From positions 1-64,000 of the forward strand of contig JANQGX010000006.1 in NCBI GenBank assembly GCA_028282885.1: DNA of 64,000 nt. The letters run 5' to 3'. Every line of letters starts with the position of its first letter. Within the stretch, counting starts at the first letter, position 1. Position numbers and translations under genes: made by a program. The stretch is from SAR324 cluster bacterium (GTDB lineage: Bacteria > SAR324 > XYD2-FULL-50-16). The notes under the pieces were generated by a model that worked only from the letters and a program-made list of their open reading frames with translations, was not told the DNA's origin and did not search any database. Positions 26,864-36,095 of this stretch are shown here, in pieces.

Positions 26864-27919
26864 ATGCAAACTAACTACCGTGTGTTAATCGTCGATGACA
26901 TTCCACATAATGTAGAAATCCTTGAAACCTCTCTCGAAGATAAATATATACTTGAAACCGCCAGCAATGGCGAAGAAGCACTGGATATCATCCCCAGGTT
27001 TCGTCCGGACCTGATTCTGCTGGATATCATGATGCCTGGAATTGACGGATACGAAGTTTGCAGAAGAATCAAGGCAAACAATCAGCTGAATTACATAAAA
27101 ATTATACTTGTCACTGGTAAGGCCCTGGTTGAAGAACGTTTAAAGGGGTATGAAGTTGGAGCGGATGATTATGTTACAAAACCTTTTGTAATCAGGGAGC
27201 TGGAGGCCAAGATCAAGGTTTTTCTTAACTTGAAAAGGTCGCTTGAAATTGACCAGCTCAAAACAGATCTGCTTGTTTTGTTTGCCCATGAAACGAGAAC
27301 ACCTTTAAACGGAATTATCGGCGGTTCCGATCTCTTATTGCTGGATGAAAACCTGGATGAATCAGCTCGCCAGACCGTGCAGTTGATATCGGAAAGCGGA
27401 CACCGGCTTTTCGATTTTATCAATAAAACCATGTTCCTTTGCGAACTGAAAAGTGTTCCCCAACTGAAACTTAGCAAACAATCTCTCAATGAAATGCTTA
27501 ACAATCTGACATCTACCCTGTCAGATAAAATGACCAACAAGGAACTAAATCTTTCCCTGGACTGTGGAGAAGAATTTTCATTTGAAGCGGATTGGATAAT
27601 GATTGAAAAAGCTGTCCGTTATGTATTTGAAAATGCAATTAAATACTCAAGAGATGGCGGCAAAATCGTAGTTGAAGCCAAAAAGAAGAATCACTCCATT
27701 GATTTGGTCATTTCAGATGAAGGAGAAGGAATACCACCGGAATGGAAAGATAAAATTTTCGACGAATTTGCCGTCAAAGATATTGTCCACCACCAAAAAG
27801 GCCAAGGGTTGAGCCTTGCAACTGTAAAACACATTATCGAGATTCACGGTGGAACCGTAACTGTGGACAGTAGTATAGACGACGGAGCACAATTTACCTT
27901 AAACATTCCCATGCGCTGA
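26864..27919 (+). CDS. Response regulator-histidine kinase hybrid (REC-HisKA-HATPase)
   Basis: This 351-residue soluble protein starts with a receiver domain (VLIVDDIPHN; phospho-Asp in LILLDIMMPG; Lys in YVTKPF). A kinase core follows directly: H box LFAHETRTPLNGIIGG (His near residue 144), N box YVFENAIKYS, G1 DEGEGIP and a G2-like GQGLSL. Such receiver-first kinases usually take phosphate from another kinase and pass it on. No partner is adjacent. The start has only a weak ribosome binding site. Confidence 0.9.
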   Translation: MQTNYRVLIVDDIPHNVEILETSLEDKYILETASNGEEALDIIPRFRPDLILLDIMMPGIDGYEVCRRIKANNQLNYIKIILVTGKALVEERLKGYEVGADDYVTKPFVIRELEAKIKVFLNLKRSLEIDQLKTDLLVLFAHETRTPLNGIIGGSDLLLLDENLDESARQTVQLISESGHRLFDFINKTMFLCELKSVPQLKLSKQSLNEMLNNLTSTLSDKMTNKELNLSLDCGEEFSFEADWIMIEKAVRYVFENAIKYSRDGGKIVVEAKKKNHSIDLVISDEGEGIPPEWKDKIFDEFAVKDIVHHQKGQGLSLATVKHIIEIHGGTVTVDSSIDDGAQFTLNIPMR

Positions 27920-28101
27920 AACTTGACTTTTGATTCATAGATAAACTTCCCTGCCCCATCCATTATCAGCAGATCATCATCAAATCTTCATTGTTTTTGC
28001 AACCTGCCGTTTCCCCTGGGCCTTTCAATTTATGGCCCATCAACGTAAGTACTTCAATTCTTTTATAACTTCTGCTGATTATATCGATTGATACATGTTA
28101 A

Positions 28102-28180
28102 AAGACGTCGGTTTTCCATTTTTTTTAATCAAATTACGAAAAACAAAAAAAATGGAAAAAAAAACGAATCCTGTCGTCTT
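28102..28180. repeat. Long A/T-rich imperfect hairpin
   Basis: The left arm AAGACG..TTTTCCATTTTTTTT (28102-28126) pairs with the right arm AAAAAAAATGGAAAA (28145-28159) and, further out, CGTCTT (28175-28180), with an asymmetric bulge of about 10 bases. It lies in a 700-base gene-poor gap. It could be a small RNA terminator, a miniature inverted element or a structured 5' leader. Confidence 0.5.
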
Positions 28181-28304
28181 CTAGATTAAGATATCTTCGT
28201 TCGAACAAGTTCAATCACGAGAGAACGAGACTTATTGGGAAAAGTGATCATTCCTCAGGCTACTGTCAGAATTTCTTACTTTGATCTTTTGAGGGAATTT
28301 ACAA

Positions 28305-28502
28305 ATGGTCCGGTACCCTATTCAAAGGAGAAATCTGACTGGAAATACCATGATCGCTTTCATCAATCTCATCGAACGAAGTAACACCTGGACGTCAGGA
28401 AAACGGAAACATTGGAATGAGAAACTCCTTTTGGGGGAGCAAGAGCAATTTATCGCCTCAATGATCAGTCACCTGCAAGGACAATTGGTTTTTTCCTTGT
28501 GA
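28305..28502 (+). CDS. Doubtful small frame, 65 aa
   Basis: The frame begins MVRYPIQRRN, with no clear ribosome binding site and no recognisable family. It ends TGA-TGT, so a UGA readthrough reading would add only a Cys and five residues before TAA. It probably is not a gene but is listed because the gap is otherwise empty. Confidence 0.2.
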   Translation: MVRYPIQRRNLTGNTMIAFINLIERSNTWTSGKRKHWNEKLLLGEQEQFIASMISHLQGQLVFSL

Positions 28503-28616
28503 TGTCCGGTTAAGACTTAACAACCCAATTCAAGGGCAGCTATTTAACGCAGCATCAGGCATGTAAGGAGGGATGCTTGCTGGCAATAGATGTTCACTGA
28601 TAAGGAGGAACGGAAC

Positions 28617-28952
28617 ATGGCATTGTCAAAAACTACCAATTTTGAGAATCACAACCGCCAGCTTTCTGATTTAGCAAAGGTTTTATCTCACCCCGCACGA
28701 CTCGCAATCTTAAGAACACTTGCCCAGAATGATACACTGATTTGCGGCGAAATTGTCAGCATGCTGCCGTTGGCTCAGTCCACAGTATCACAACACCTCA
28801 AAGAGTTAAAAAAGCATGGTCTGATAGACATTGAGAATGACGGTCCCAGGTCCTGTTATACCATCAATTGGTCTAACCTCAGAGACTATTTCAGTTTGGT
28901 GGAAGTGTTTGTCAGCGATCTGGGTCAATCACTCAATGCTTCACTGATATGA
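28617..28952 (+). CDS. ArsR-family HTH regulator
   Basis: ATG 28617 has a strong aaggagg upstream (spacing 8) and gives 111 residues. The winged helix is clear: KVLSHPARLAILRTLAQND, recognition helix LAQSTVSQHLKELKKHGLI, wing DGPRSCYTINW. Cys pairs of classical metal sensors are not evident; there are single Cys residues in TLICGEI and RSCYTI. The target genes are unknown. It converges with metY. Confidence 0.88.
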   Translation: MALSKTTNFENHNRQLSDLAKVLSHPARLAILRTLAQNDTLICGEIVSMLPLAQSTVSQHLKELKKHGLIDIENDGPRSCYTINWSNLRDYFSLVEVFVSDLGQSLNASLI

Positions 28953-29016
28953 TCGATTTTGATCCACGCAGCGCATTGTTATAACGTAGACCAAAATTGA
29001 TCACCTGCATCATCGA

Positions 29017-29037
29017 ATCAGGCTCGCAAAGCCTGAT
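29017..29037 (-). terminator. Hairpin overlapping the metY stop
   Basis: ATCAGGCT/AGCCTGAT, an 8-bp perfect stem with a 5-base loop, covers the last codons of metY. There is no U-tract. It may end the transcript in the convergent space with arsR. Confidence 0.45.
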
Positions 29038-30298
29038 CAAAATCCTCAATAATGTCATCAATGTTTTCAATTCCGACTGTAACCCGGATCATGTCAGGAG
29101 TTACACCTGCAGCCTCTTGCTCATCTGCCGAGAGCTGTTGGTGAGTTGTTGTAGCAGGATGAATAACCAGCGTCTTCGCATCAGCAACATTGGCCACCAA
29201 AGATGCCAGTTTAACGTTGCTGATGAATGTTTTTCCTCGTTCCAATCCACCCTTGACACCAAAAGTGAAAATCGATCCGAAAAAATCGCCGGAGAACATG
29301 GATTTGGCGAGTTCATGATCAGGATGACTTTGCAAACCGGCAAATCTGACCCATGCCACCTGATCGTGGTTTTCCAGAAATTCAGCTAGTTTCAAGGCAT
29401 TTTGGCTATGTCGTTCCACCCTTAAATGAAGAGTTTCCAATCCCTGCAGAAAGAGAAATGAGTTGAAGGGACTAAGAGCTGAACCGATATCCCTGAGCAA
29501 AGTAACTCTGGCCTTGGTGATATAAGCCGCCTGACCAAATGTCTCGGCATAGTTGACCCCATGATAGGCAGGATCAGGGGTTGTCAACATTGGGAACTTG
29601 CCGGCAGCTTTCCAGTCGAAATTGCCCGAGTCGATGATCACCCCTCCGATCGATGTCCCATGCCCACCAATGAATTTGGTCGCCGAGTGAATCACAATAT
29701 CAACCCCGAGTTCAAACGGTCGACACAGGATAGGGGTAGCAAAGGTGTTATCAACAACGAGAGGAACATGATTTCGATGTGCAACTTCAGCAAGCTTGGA
29801 CAGATCAGCCACATTTCCGTCGGGATTACCGATTGTCTCCACATAGATAGCTCTGGTGCGCTCGTTGACCAGGTTCTCCATTGATTCCGGATCGCTTGCA
29901 TCGCCAAAATGGACCTTAATCCCATAGTGAGCCAGGGTATGTGCAAAAAGGGTATGTGTTCCCCCGTATAAATTCGATGCGCTGATAACCTCATCTCCAG
30001 CTCCGGTAATATTGGTCAGGGCAATGAAAATGGCAGACTGGCCGGAGGCCACGCCCAATGCGCCGACACCCCCCTCAAGTTCACTCATCCTTTTCTCAAA
30101 AACATCAGTTGTCGGATTCATGATCCGGGTGTAGATATTCCCTGCCTCCTGAAGCGAAAACAGGCGTGCGCAATGTTCGGGACTGTCGAAAGTGAAAGAG
30201 GTCGTTTGATAAATCGGTACCGCCCTTGAATGACTGGTGGGATCGACTGCCTGCCCTCCGTGCACTGCACAGGTTTCTATACGATACTTCTTATCCAT
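29018..30298 (-). CDS. metY: O-acetylhomoserine (thiol)-lyase MetY
   Basis: ATG 30298 has aggag at spacing 5 and yields 426 aa, the usual MetY length; the longer frame to 30397 overlaps metA and lacks support. It is a PLP enzyme of the Cys/Met metabolism fold: PIYQTTSFTFDSPEH, YTRIMNPTTDVFEKR, ALGVASGQSAIF, and the PLP Lys in VIHSATKFIGGHGTSIGG. It makes homocysteine (or methionine) from O-acetylhomoserine and sulfide. It is 40 bases after metA, so the two form an operon, matching the acetyl-type specificity seen in MetA. Confidence 0.95.
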   Translation of the reverse strand: MDKKYRIETCAVHGGQAVDPTSHSRAVPIYQTTSFTFDSPEHCARLFSLQEAGNIYTRIMNPTTDVFEKRMSELEGGVGALGVASGQSAIFIALTNITGAGDEVISASNLYGGTHTLFAHTLAHYGIKVHFGDASDPESMENLVNERTRAIYVETIGNPDGNVADLSKLAEVAHRNHVPLVVDNTFATPILCRPFELGVDIVIHSATKFIGGHGTSIGGVIIDSGNFDWKAAGKFPMLTTPDPAYHGVNYAETFGQAAYITKARVTLLRDIGSALSPFNSFLFLQGLETLHLRVERHSQNALKLAEFLENHDQVAWVRFAGLQSHPDHELAKSMFSGDFFGSIFTFGVKGGLERGKTFISNVKLASLVANVADAKTLVIHPATTTHQQLSADEQEAAGVTPDMIRVTVGIENIDDIIEDFDQALRA

Positions 30299-30338
30299 GT
30301 CGGCTCCTGTTTTTCTTTGTCCTTTTGACAAAAGGTTT

Positions 30339-31250
30339 CTAATCCCCGGACCAGCTATAGCTGGTTTCGGTGTAAATGTACTTGATCCACTGCCCAAAAA
30401 ACTCGTTCCTATGGGATCGCCAGCGATTTGTGGGGCTTTTCAAATCGAAATTTACCGGGTCATTCACGTCCGTTCTCTCTTTCTCCCTGTCTCTCCGGGT
30501 TTCTTCGACAAGGCGACCGGAGTTGTATTCCGGGTGACCGAGGTGAATCAGAAACCGCAGATCAACCGTTTCGAAGATGACATAGCCAGCTTCATCGGAG
30601 TAAGCCAGAAATCGAATCTTCCCTTTGTCCCGCTCAGCCTCAAGAACTGAATCAGTGTAACCGGAATGTCTGCTGATGGGACACTGGAAAATGTCATCCA
30701 GATCGCCGGTTATAGGGTGATTTCCGGGTACCAGGTTTCGGGTTTCAAAAACACCAAACAGTTTTGTTTCGAATCGTGTTTTCTCAATCCCGATGGCCCT
30801 GGCCAGAGCCATTCCCCCCCAACAAATACCCAGAGTCGAAATAATATTCTTCCTGGCATAATCAATGATACTCTTTATCTCATCCCAATAGGTTACTTCA
30901 TCAAAATCCAGGGCTTCCACCGGGGCTCCTGTGATAATCAAGCCGTCCAGCGGCCTGTCATATACAGCTTCCCTGAAAGTGACATAGAGATCATTCAGAT
31001 GTTCCTGACTGGATGAGTTGTATTCGTGAGTGCTGAGTTTGATCCATACCGGAATGATTTGAAGGATAGACTTTCCCAAAGGATATAGCAGATTAAACTC
31101 ATAGGTTTGCACATTAGGCATGATATTGAGAATTCCGATTCTCAGAGGTCTTATATCCTGACGTGCGGCATCTTCCGGCGAGATGCAGGTAATATTGGTG
31201 GATTCAAGTGCGGATTGAGCGTGATAATGCTTAGGAATGATAATGGTCAT
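30339..31250 (-). CDS. metAA: Homoserine O-acetyltransferase, MetA type
   Basis: A 303-residue enzyme. The catalytic Cys lies in TLGICWGGMA, with HLGHPEYNS providing His and Glu. The specificity position in ITGAPVEALDF is Glu; in characterised MetA enzymes Glu here selects acetyl-CoA and Gly selects succinyl-CoA. So I call O-acetyl, which is the substrate MetY needs. The catalytic pathway is methionine synthesis. The start ATG has no strong ribosome binding site and follows a 167-base gap after the Rrf2 gene. Confidence 0.93.
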   Translation of the reverse strand: MTIIIPKHYHAQSALESTNITCISPEDAARQDIRPLRIGILNIMPNVQTYEFNLLYPLGKSILQIIPVWIKLSTHEYNSSSQEHLNDLYVTFREAVYDRPLDGLIITGAPVEALDFDEVTYWDEIKSIIDYARKNIISTLGICWGGMALARAIGIEKTRFETKLFGVFETRNLVPGNHPITGDLDDIFQCPISRHSGYTDSVLEAERDKGKIRFLAYSDEAGYVIFETVDLRFLIHLGHPEYNSGRLVEETRRDREKERTDVNDPVNFDLKSPTNRWRSHRNEFFGQWIKYIYTETSYSWSGD

Positions 31251-31417
31251 GTCTACAGAATTGAATCGAGTGAGATGGAGTTCTTTCCAAAAGAGTCTGG
31301 CGTATCTTTGTCGATATGCTGATCATTTGAACGAAACGAATTGCAAGCTCTTGGTCACAATCCATTGTTTTTGAGCCGAAGTTTCTCAATGCGCCTATTC
31401 AAGCGCCAATTGGAACC

Positions 31418-31903
31418 CTATAACAAGACTGTCGAGTTGCTTTGCGGGAACTCCTTTTTGGATCCGGTTTCAGTCATATCCTTTCTACCCTGAGGCTGGC
31501 TTTCCTGTTCGAGAAGATCCCGAATGGTAACATTCTTTAGGACGTCCTCCTGTGCATTCTTTACCTTTTGCCAGATCGGCCTTGTGACACAAAACTCCAC
31601 TCTTTCACAAATGGCCGGAGTATTTAGACATTCTGTTGGGGAAAGATCTCCTTGTAATGACTCGGCAATCTCCAGCAAGGTTATGTCTTCGGGTGCTCTT
31701 TTCAGGATGAATCCGCCTTTTGCTCCCCTTAAGGCAACAACGATGTTTTTATTCTTTAAATCTATCAGGATATTTTCAAGATAGGAATCATCGAGATTTT
31801 GATTTAAAGCTATTTCCTTTCTCTTGGTAGGTCTGACCAGGTAGTTGCGAGCGATTTCCGTCACTGCCCGAATACCGTATCTGCACTTGCTGGAGAGTTT
31901 CAT
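31418..31903 (-). CDS. Rrf2-family regulator with Fe-S type Cys cluster
   Basis: A 161-residue protein. N-terminal winged helix MKLSSKCRYGIRAVTEIARN and GAKGGFILKRAPEDITL wing are diagnostic of Rrf2. ECLNTPAICERVEFCVTR places three Cys with CxxxxxxCxxxxxC spacing, close to the IscR [2Fe-2S] ligand pattern. It sits upstream of metA-metY on the same strand, so it may control sulfur assimilation (CymR or IscR-like). The C-terminal 25 residues are low in structure. Confidence 0.88.
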   Translation of the reverse strand: MKLSSKCRYGIRAVTEIARNYLVRPTKRKEIALNQNLDDSYLENILIDLKNKNIVVALRGAKGGFILKRAPEDITLLEIAESLQGDLSPTECLNTPAICERVEFCVTRPIWQKVKNAQEDVLKNVTIRDLLEQESQPQGRKDMTETGSKKEFPQSNSTVLL

Positions 31904-32299
31904 TAGTCAACAATAGGATCAGTTTTATTGGCAAATGAGCATTCTTTATTTGTTCAATCCACCCGGTACTTTCACCCATCACCTCGGTTCGGTTTGGCAC
32001 ATGAGTCCGGATTAAAAAGAAACAGCAATGTTCAGTATTTTCATAAACTTTATGCTATTGCCTTTCCGGGTGTTTAGCAAGGAAAATTAGAGAGGGAGGC
32101 CGGAACCCATCAATCAAGCCGAAACTCTTTCCGTGGCAGTCAACACAAGCGAGAAGACAGAAAAACAGCAATTGGATTCAGCAATGCAGAGAAACTGAGG
32201 ATCGTGATCATTCAAACCGCTTTGCCGAACGCCGGAGTAATTGGTGAAGATAGTATCAATGTGGATGGAGAAAAATAGCTGTTATTTCGGAGGCATCTC
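31904..32299. other. Intergenic, nothing recognised
   Basis: A 396-base stretch between the Rrf2 promoter and the trxB terminator. No gene or repeat found. Confidence 0.4.
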
Positions 32300-32323
32300 T
32301 AAGGTGCGGATCACCGCACCTTA
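32300..32323 (-). terminator. Perfect hairpin after trxB
   Basis: TAAGGTGCGG/CCGCACCTTA, 10-bp stem with a 4-base loop, starts 4 bases after the trxB stop. There is no strong U-tract on the minus strand, so it could be read from either side. Confidence 0.65.
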
Positions 32324-32327
32324 TTGG

Positions 32328-33430
<1,103 letters not shown>

Positions 33431-33542
33431 GACTTTGAATAACTCCAGTGAATGATAGGATCAATAAAATCCAAGTTCAAGAAAAATCATTCCCTAACTA
33501 CGGAGAGTAAAACAAGCAGAATGGGTAGCGGGACAGCACATT

Positions 33543-33577
33543 GAACCTGCTGATCCCGCATTGAGGTCAGCAGGTTC
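33543..33577 (-). terminator. Hairpin at the end of the HesB-like gene
   Basis: GAACCTGCTGA/TCAGCAGGTTC, an 11-bp perfect stem with a 13-base loop, overlaps the last codons and the stop of the HesB-like gene. There is no U-tract. It could be a processing or attenuation site before the small gene and trxB. Confidence 0.55.
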
Positions 33578-33860
33578 CGGGCATCATTGATCGAACGACA
33601 AATCCCCTGCCCAAAAACGAGTCTTCAAAATCGATGATGCTGTGGTCAAGGTAATCTTTTTCACTTTTTCGATAGATTATATCTATATCGTTAGATGTAA
33701 CTGTTTCGTCAGATTTGTTTGACTCATCCAGAGTCAGTCCCAGTCTTGGACCACCTCAACCCATTCCCTGGATGAAAAGGCGGATTTTCTTCTTAGCGTG
33801 CTCCTTGAGAATCTCCAGAAGCTCTGTTTTGGCTTTATCAGTAACCTGAATATTGGTCAT
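33567..33860 (-). CDS. HesB/IscA-like selenoprotein, UGA at codon 35
   Basis: ATG 33860 has aaaggaac upstream (spacing 5). Codons 1-34 give VTDKAKTELLEILKEH and then RLFIQGMG. TGA 33756-33758 follows, and the frame continues GGPRLGLTLDESNK to SMMPGTC and TGA 33567-33569 (97 aa). GMG-U-GGPRLGLTLDE is the hallmark of the known HesB-like selenoprotein family, where Sec or Cys takes the position of IscA Cys35. IscA-type proteins bind iron or Fe-S clusters. Annotation software would miss it, since the UGA splits it into two fragments. A hairpin suited to a SECIS lies downstream of the UGA. A sigma-54 promoter precedes it. Confidence 0.85.
33720..33736 (-). promoter_or_regulatory. SECIS-like hairpin of the HesB gene
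   Basis: TGACTC pairs with GAGTCA (6 bp) around the loop TGGAT. Loop Gs lie 27-28 bases after the UGA, inside the usual bacterial range. The sequence is also coding (LDES), as SECIS elements in bacteria are. Confidence 0.55.
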
Positions 33861-33934
33861 AATGTTCCTTTTATCTGTTATCATTAAGAATATTAAGAAA
33901 TCGGTAACGCTTTCCGATGAATTTATGAACATTT

Positions 33935-33950
33935 TGCAGAAGCCGTACCA
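33935..33950 (-). promoter_or_regulatory. Sigma-54 (-24/-12) promoter before the HesB gene
   Basis: TGGTACGGCTTCTGCA on the minus strand matches the consensus TGGCACR-N4-TTGCW at 14 of 16 positions, with GG and GC 10 bases apart, as required. It lies in the 96-base gap between the sigma-54 activator gene and the HesB start. Predicted transcription starts near 33924. Confidence 0.75.
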
Positions 33951-33956
33951 AACCGA

Positions 33957-35372
33957 TTAATCTTCCGGTCTCTGAAGTGGAATATCCCATTTTTTCATAT
34001 ACTTCCAGACGGCGGTTCTACTCACTCCGATTTGACGTGCTACCTCTGCCTTGTTCCATTGATGGGTTACCAGCAGTTCACGTAACGCTTGCGGAGTCAG
34101 GTTTTTTCCAGCTCTGGAATAGGTGTGCCGCGGAACCTGATTTGCGGTGTGGGGAGGAGCGAATTCCGTTTTTCTGATCTCAACGGGAAGGTCAAAGGTG
34201 TCGACCATTTCGGAATTGCAGAGGACAAAGGCATGTTCGATGGCGTTTTCCAGCTCTCTGACATTCCCCGGCCAGTTATAATCCATCAAAATCTGGGTGG
34301 CTGTATGTGTTAATCCCTTGATCTTTTTGCCGGTAGTCTCATTTTGTTGTTTGATAAAGTGGGATACCAAAACGGGAATGTCATCTTTGCGCTCCCGAAG
34401 TGGCGGAACAAAAATGGGGAATACCTTTAACCGATAATAAAGATCTTCCCGGAAGGTACCGCTTTGTACCAACTCATAAAGGTTTTTGTTGGTCGCTGTC
34501 AGAATCCTGATGTTGATTTTCCGTCGTTTGGATTCACCGACCCTTTCGACTTCCCTCTCCTGTAAAACCCGAAGAAGTTTGACCTGGATATAGGGGCTGA
34601 TCTCTCCTATCTCATCCAGGAAAATTGTCCCCCCATCTGCTTCCTCAAATCGCCCCATTCGATCTTTTATGGCACCGGTATACGCCCCTTTGACATGACC
34701 GAAGAGCTCACTCTCCAGCAACGATTCTGTAAGAGCACTGCAATTAACCGTCACCAGTGGTTTGGTCATCCTGTTGCTGTTAAAATGGATGGCGCCGGCA
34801 ACCAGTTCCTTGCCCGTTCCGCTCTCCCCTTCGATCAGAATCGTGGCCTCACTGGCTGCTGCGGCTTTGACGGCTTCGAAAACCTGGCGCATAACATGGC
34901 TTTTCCCAATGATTCGATCAAATCGGTGCACCTCACCAAGTTTGCGTTCGGCCTCTTCGACCTTAAGTTTGGTCTTGGTTAATTCGGTTAAGTCGGTGAC
35001 TGTTTCCACCACTCCCAGAATCCTGCCATTCTCATCTTTCACCAGCCTGGCATTTTTCAAAACGGGGACGCTATATCCCTCCTTGTGCTTGAGATGACAC
35101 TCAACCCCATCAACATATCCTTTGGAAAAAATGCCACAATCCCCATACCTATGGGAATACTCGGAACTAACTCAAAGATCAAAACTAAGAAGCCCGCACC
35201 CCTGCCCTTTTACCTCCTCTTCCCTGTAGCCGGTAATTGCTTCCATGGCGCGATTCCAGACAGTAATTGCCCCTTTCTCATCAAGAACAAAAACCCCATC
35301 AGCCATGGAATCCAACAGAAGAGCGACAAAGCTGCTATCGAGTTCCAGCAATGGGTTAGAACTATCTGCCAT
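33957..35372 (-). CDS. Sigma-54-dependent activator with N-terminal PAS domain, UGA (candidate Sec) at codon 67
   Basis: The AAA+ and DNA-binding part is plain: GESGTGKE (residues 182-189), GAYTGA loop, GGTIFLDEIGE, and a C-terminal Fis HTH (RQIGVSRTAVWKYMKKW). Its normal start has been obscured by TGA 35172-35174. Upstream of that TGA, in the same frame, ATG 35372 (gggaaaaa ribosome binding site) encodes a PAS domain start (LLLDSMADGVFVLDEKGAIT). After the TGA, the PAS domain continues without any stop (YGDCGIFSKGYVDGVECHLK, VPVLKNARLVKDENG). Reading UGA as Sec gives 471 aa, with U67 between C59 and C79/C92. In related activators this region has Cys residues, so a Sec/Cys redox sensor is likely. 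If UGA is a true stop, the activator starts at an internal codon such as 35060 without a good ribosome binding site. Confidence 0.8.
35139..35158 (-). promoter_or_regulatory. SECIS-like hairpin of the PAS activator
   Basis: Thirteen bases after the UGA, ATTCCCAT and ATGGGGAT pair (8 bp, one G-U) around AGGT. A GGU loop about 22 bases after the UGA closely mirrors the E. coli fdhF SECIS loop. It is the best SECIS candidate of the three. Confidence 0.65.
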
Positions 35373-35437
35373 TTTTTCCCGTTTGGTAGTTATTCAATTT
35401 ATCCCTGGAGTATCCAAAGGGTTTTCCGGATGAAATC

Positions 35438-35466
35438 AACGTTACCTGTTACAAAAAGGTAACGTT
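35438..35466. promoter_or_regulatory. Palindrome upstream of the activator gene
   Basis: AACGTTACCT-N9-AGGTAACGTT is a perfect 10+10 inverted repeat 65-95 bases upstream of the activator start. It is a likely operator or activator site, possibly for self-regulation. A related GTTAC-N11-GTAAC pair occurs at 34066-34086, about 120-135 bases upstream of the sigma-54 promoter. Confidence 0.55.
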
Positions 35467-35584
35467 ACTAATGAGCTCTGTCAATCATAAGTATTTCGAA
35501 CCGGAACTGTGTTCCGGTAATCAAAGATATATTCATTGAAGACCCTGCAGATGATTGCTGATCTAGAAGTATATTATTTGTAGT

Positions 35585-35779
35585 TCATCCGGCTAATCGA
35601 TGCTTTGCTCTATGAAAAGCCTTGATTTTGAGTTTGAAATATTCCTTATCTATAAAGCCGTAGGCTTGTTTACTGAGAATTTTTATTTTGTTGTTTGTGC
35701 CTTCCGGTATTCCCTTTGATATTGGAGAGGCATAATGGTTCAGGATACTTTGAAAATGTTTTCTGATTGTTTTGGCAAA
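35585..35779 (-). pseudogene. Remnant of an ISL3-family transposase (C-terminus)
   Basis: The minus strand encodes FAKTIRKHFQSILNHYASPI, then SKGIPEGTNNKIKILSKQAY, then GFIDKEYFKLKIKAF before TGA. The EGTNNKIK and QAYGF..EYFKLK blocks are the C-terminal hallmark of ISL3-type transposases. A stop lies just upstream in frame and no N-terminal half or inverted repeats are seen. Confidence 0.8.
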
Positions 35780-36095
35780 TCAATACAGCATCTTGATACC
35801 GGAAGGAAATCTTGTCAAAGTCGGATATGAACTATCAACAAGAGTTATCAAACAGCCGGATGAACCTCTTTAAAATGCCTGGGAGCGGGGGCGATTTTGA
35901 CGGATGGAAAGTCCCTCCGGCAACCAGGAGAGTTCCCTGTTGCTGAAAAAAACCGATACGGAATCCTCGTCACTCACAGGCATACTCCTCGCTCGTGTCA
36001 ATCTCAATCCCGCCGATGAATTTTTTGGCACTGAGCATCTTATGATAGATTTTCAACCTTTCAAGAAGATGGGGTTAAGTAAGTGTTTACGATTA

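Noticed and set aside
28305..28520. 65-codon frame ending UGA-UGU as a possible C-terminal Sec-Cys protein
   Set aside because: No ribosome binding site, no family, and only six codons after the UGA.
35800..36090. Minus-strand frame open on both sides of a UGA after the amidase (SAKKFIGGIEIDTSEEYACE then RGFRIGFFQQQ)
   Set aside because: It has no clear start or family pattern. It lies beside a transposase remnant, so chance or decay is more likely.
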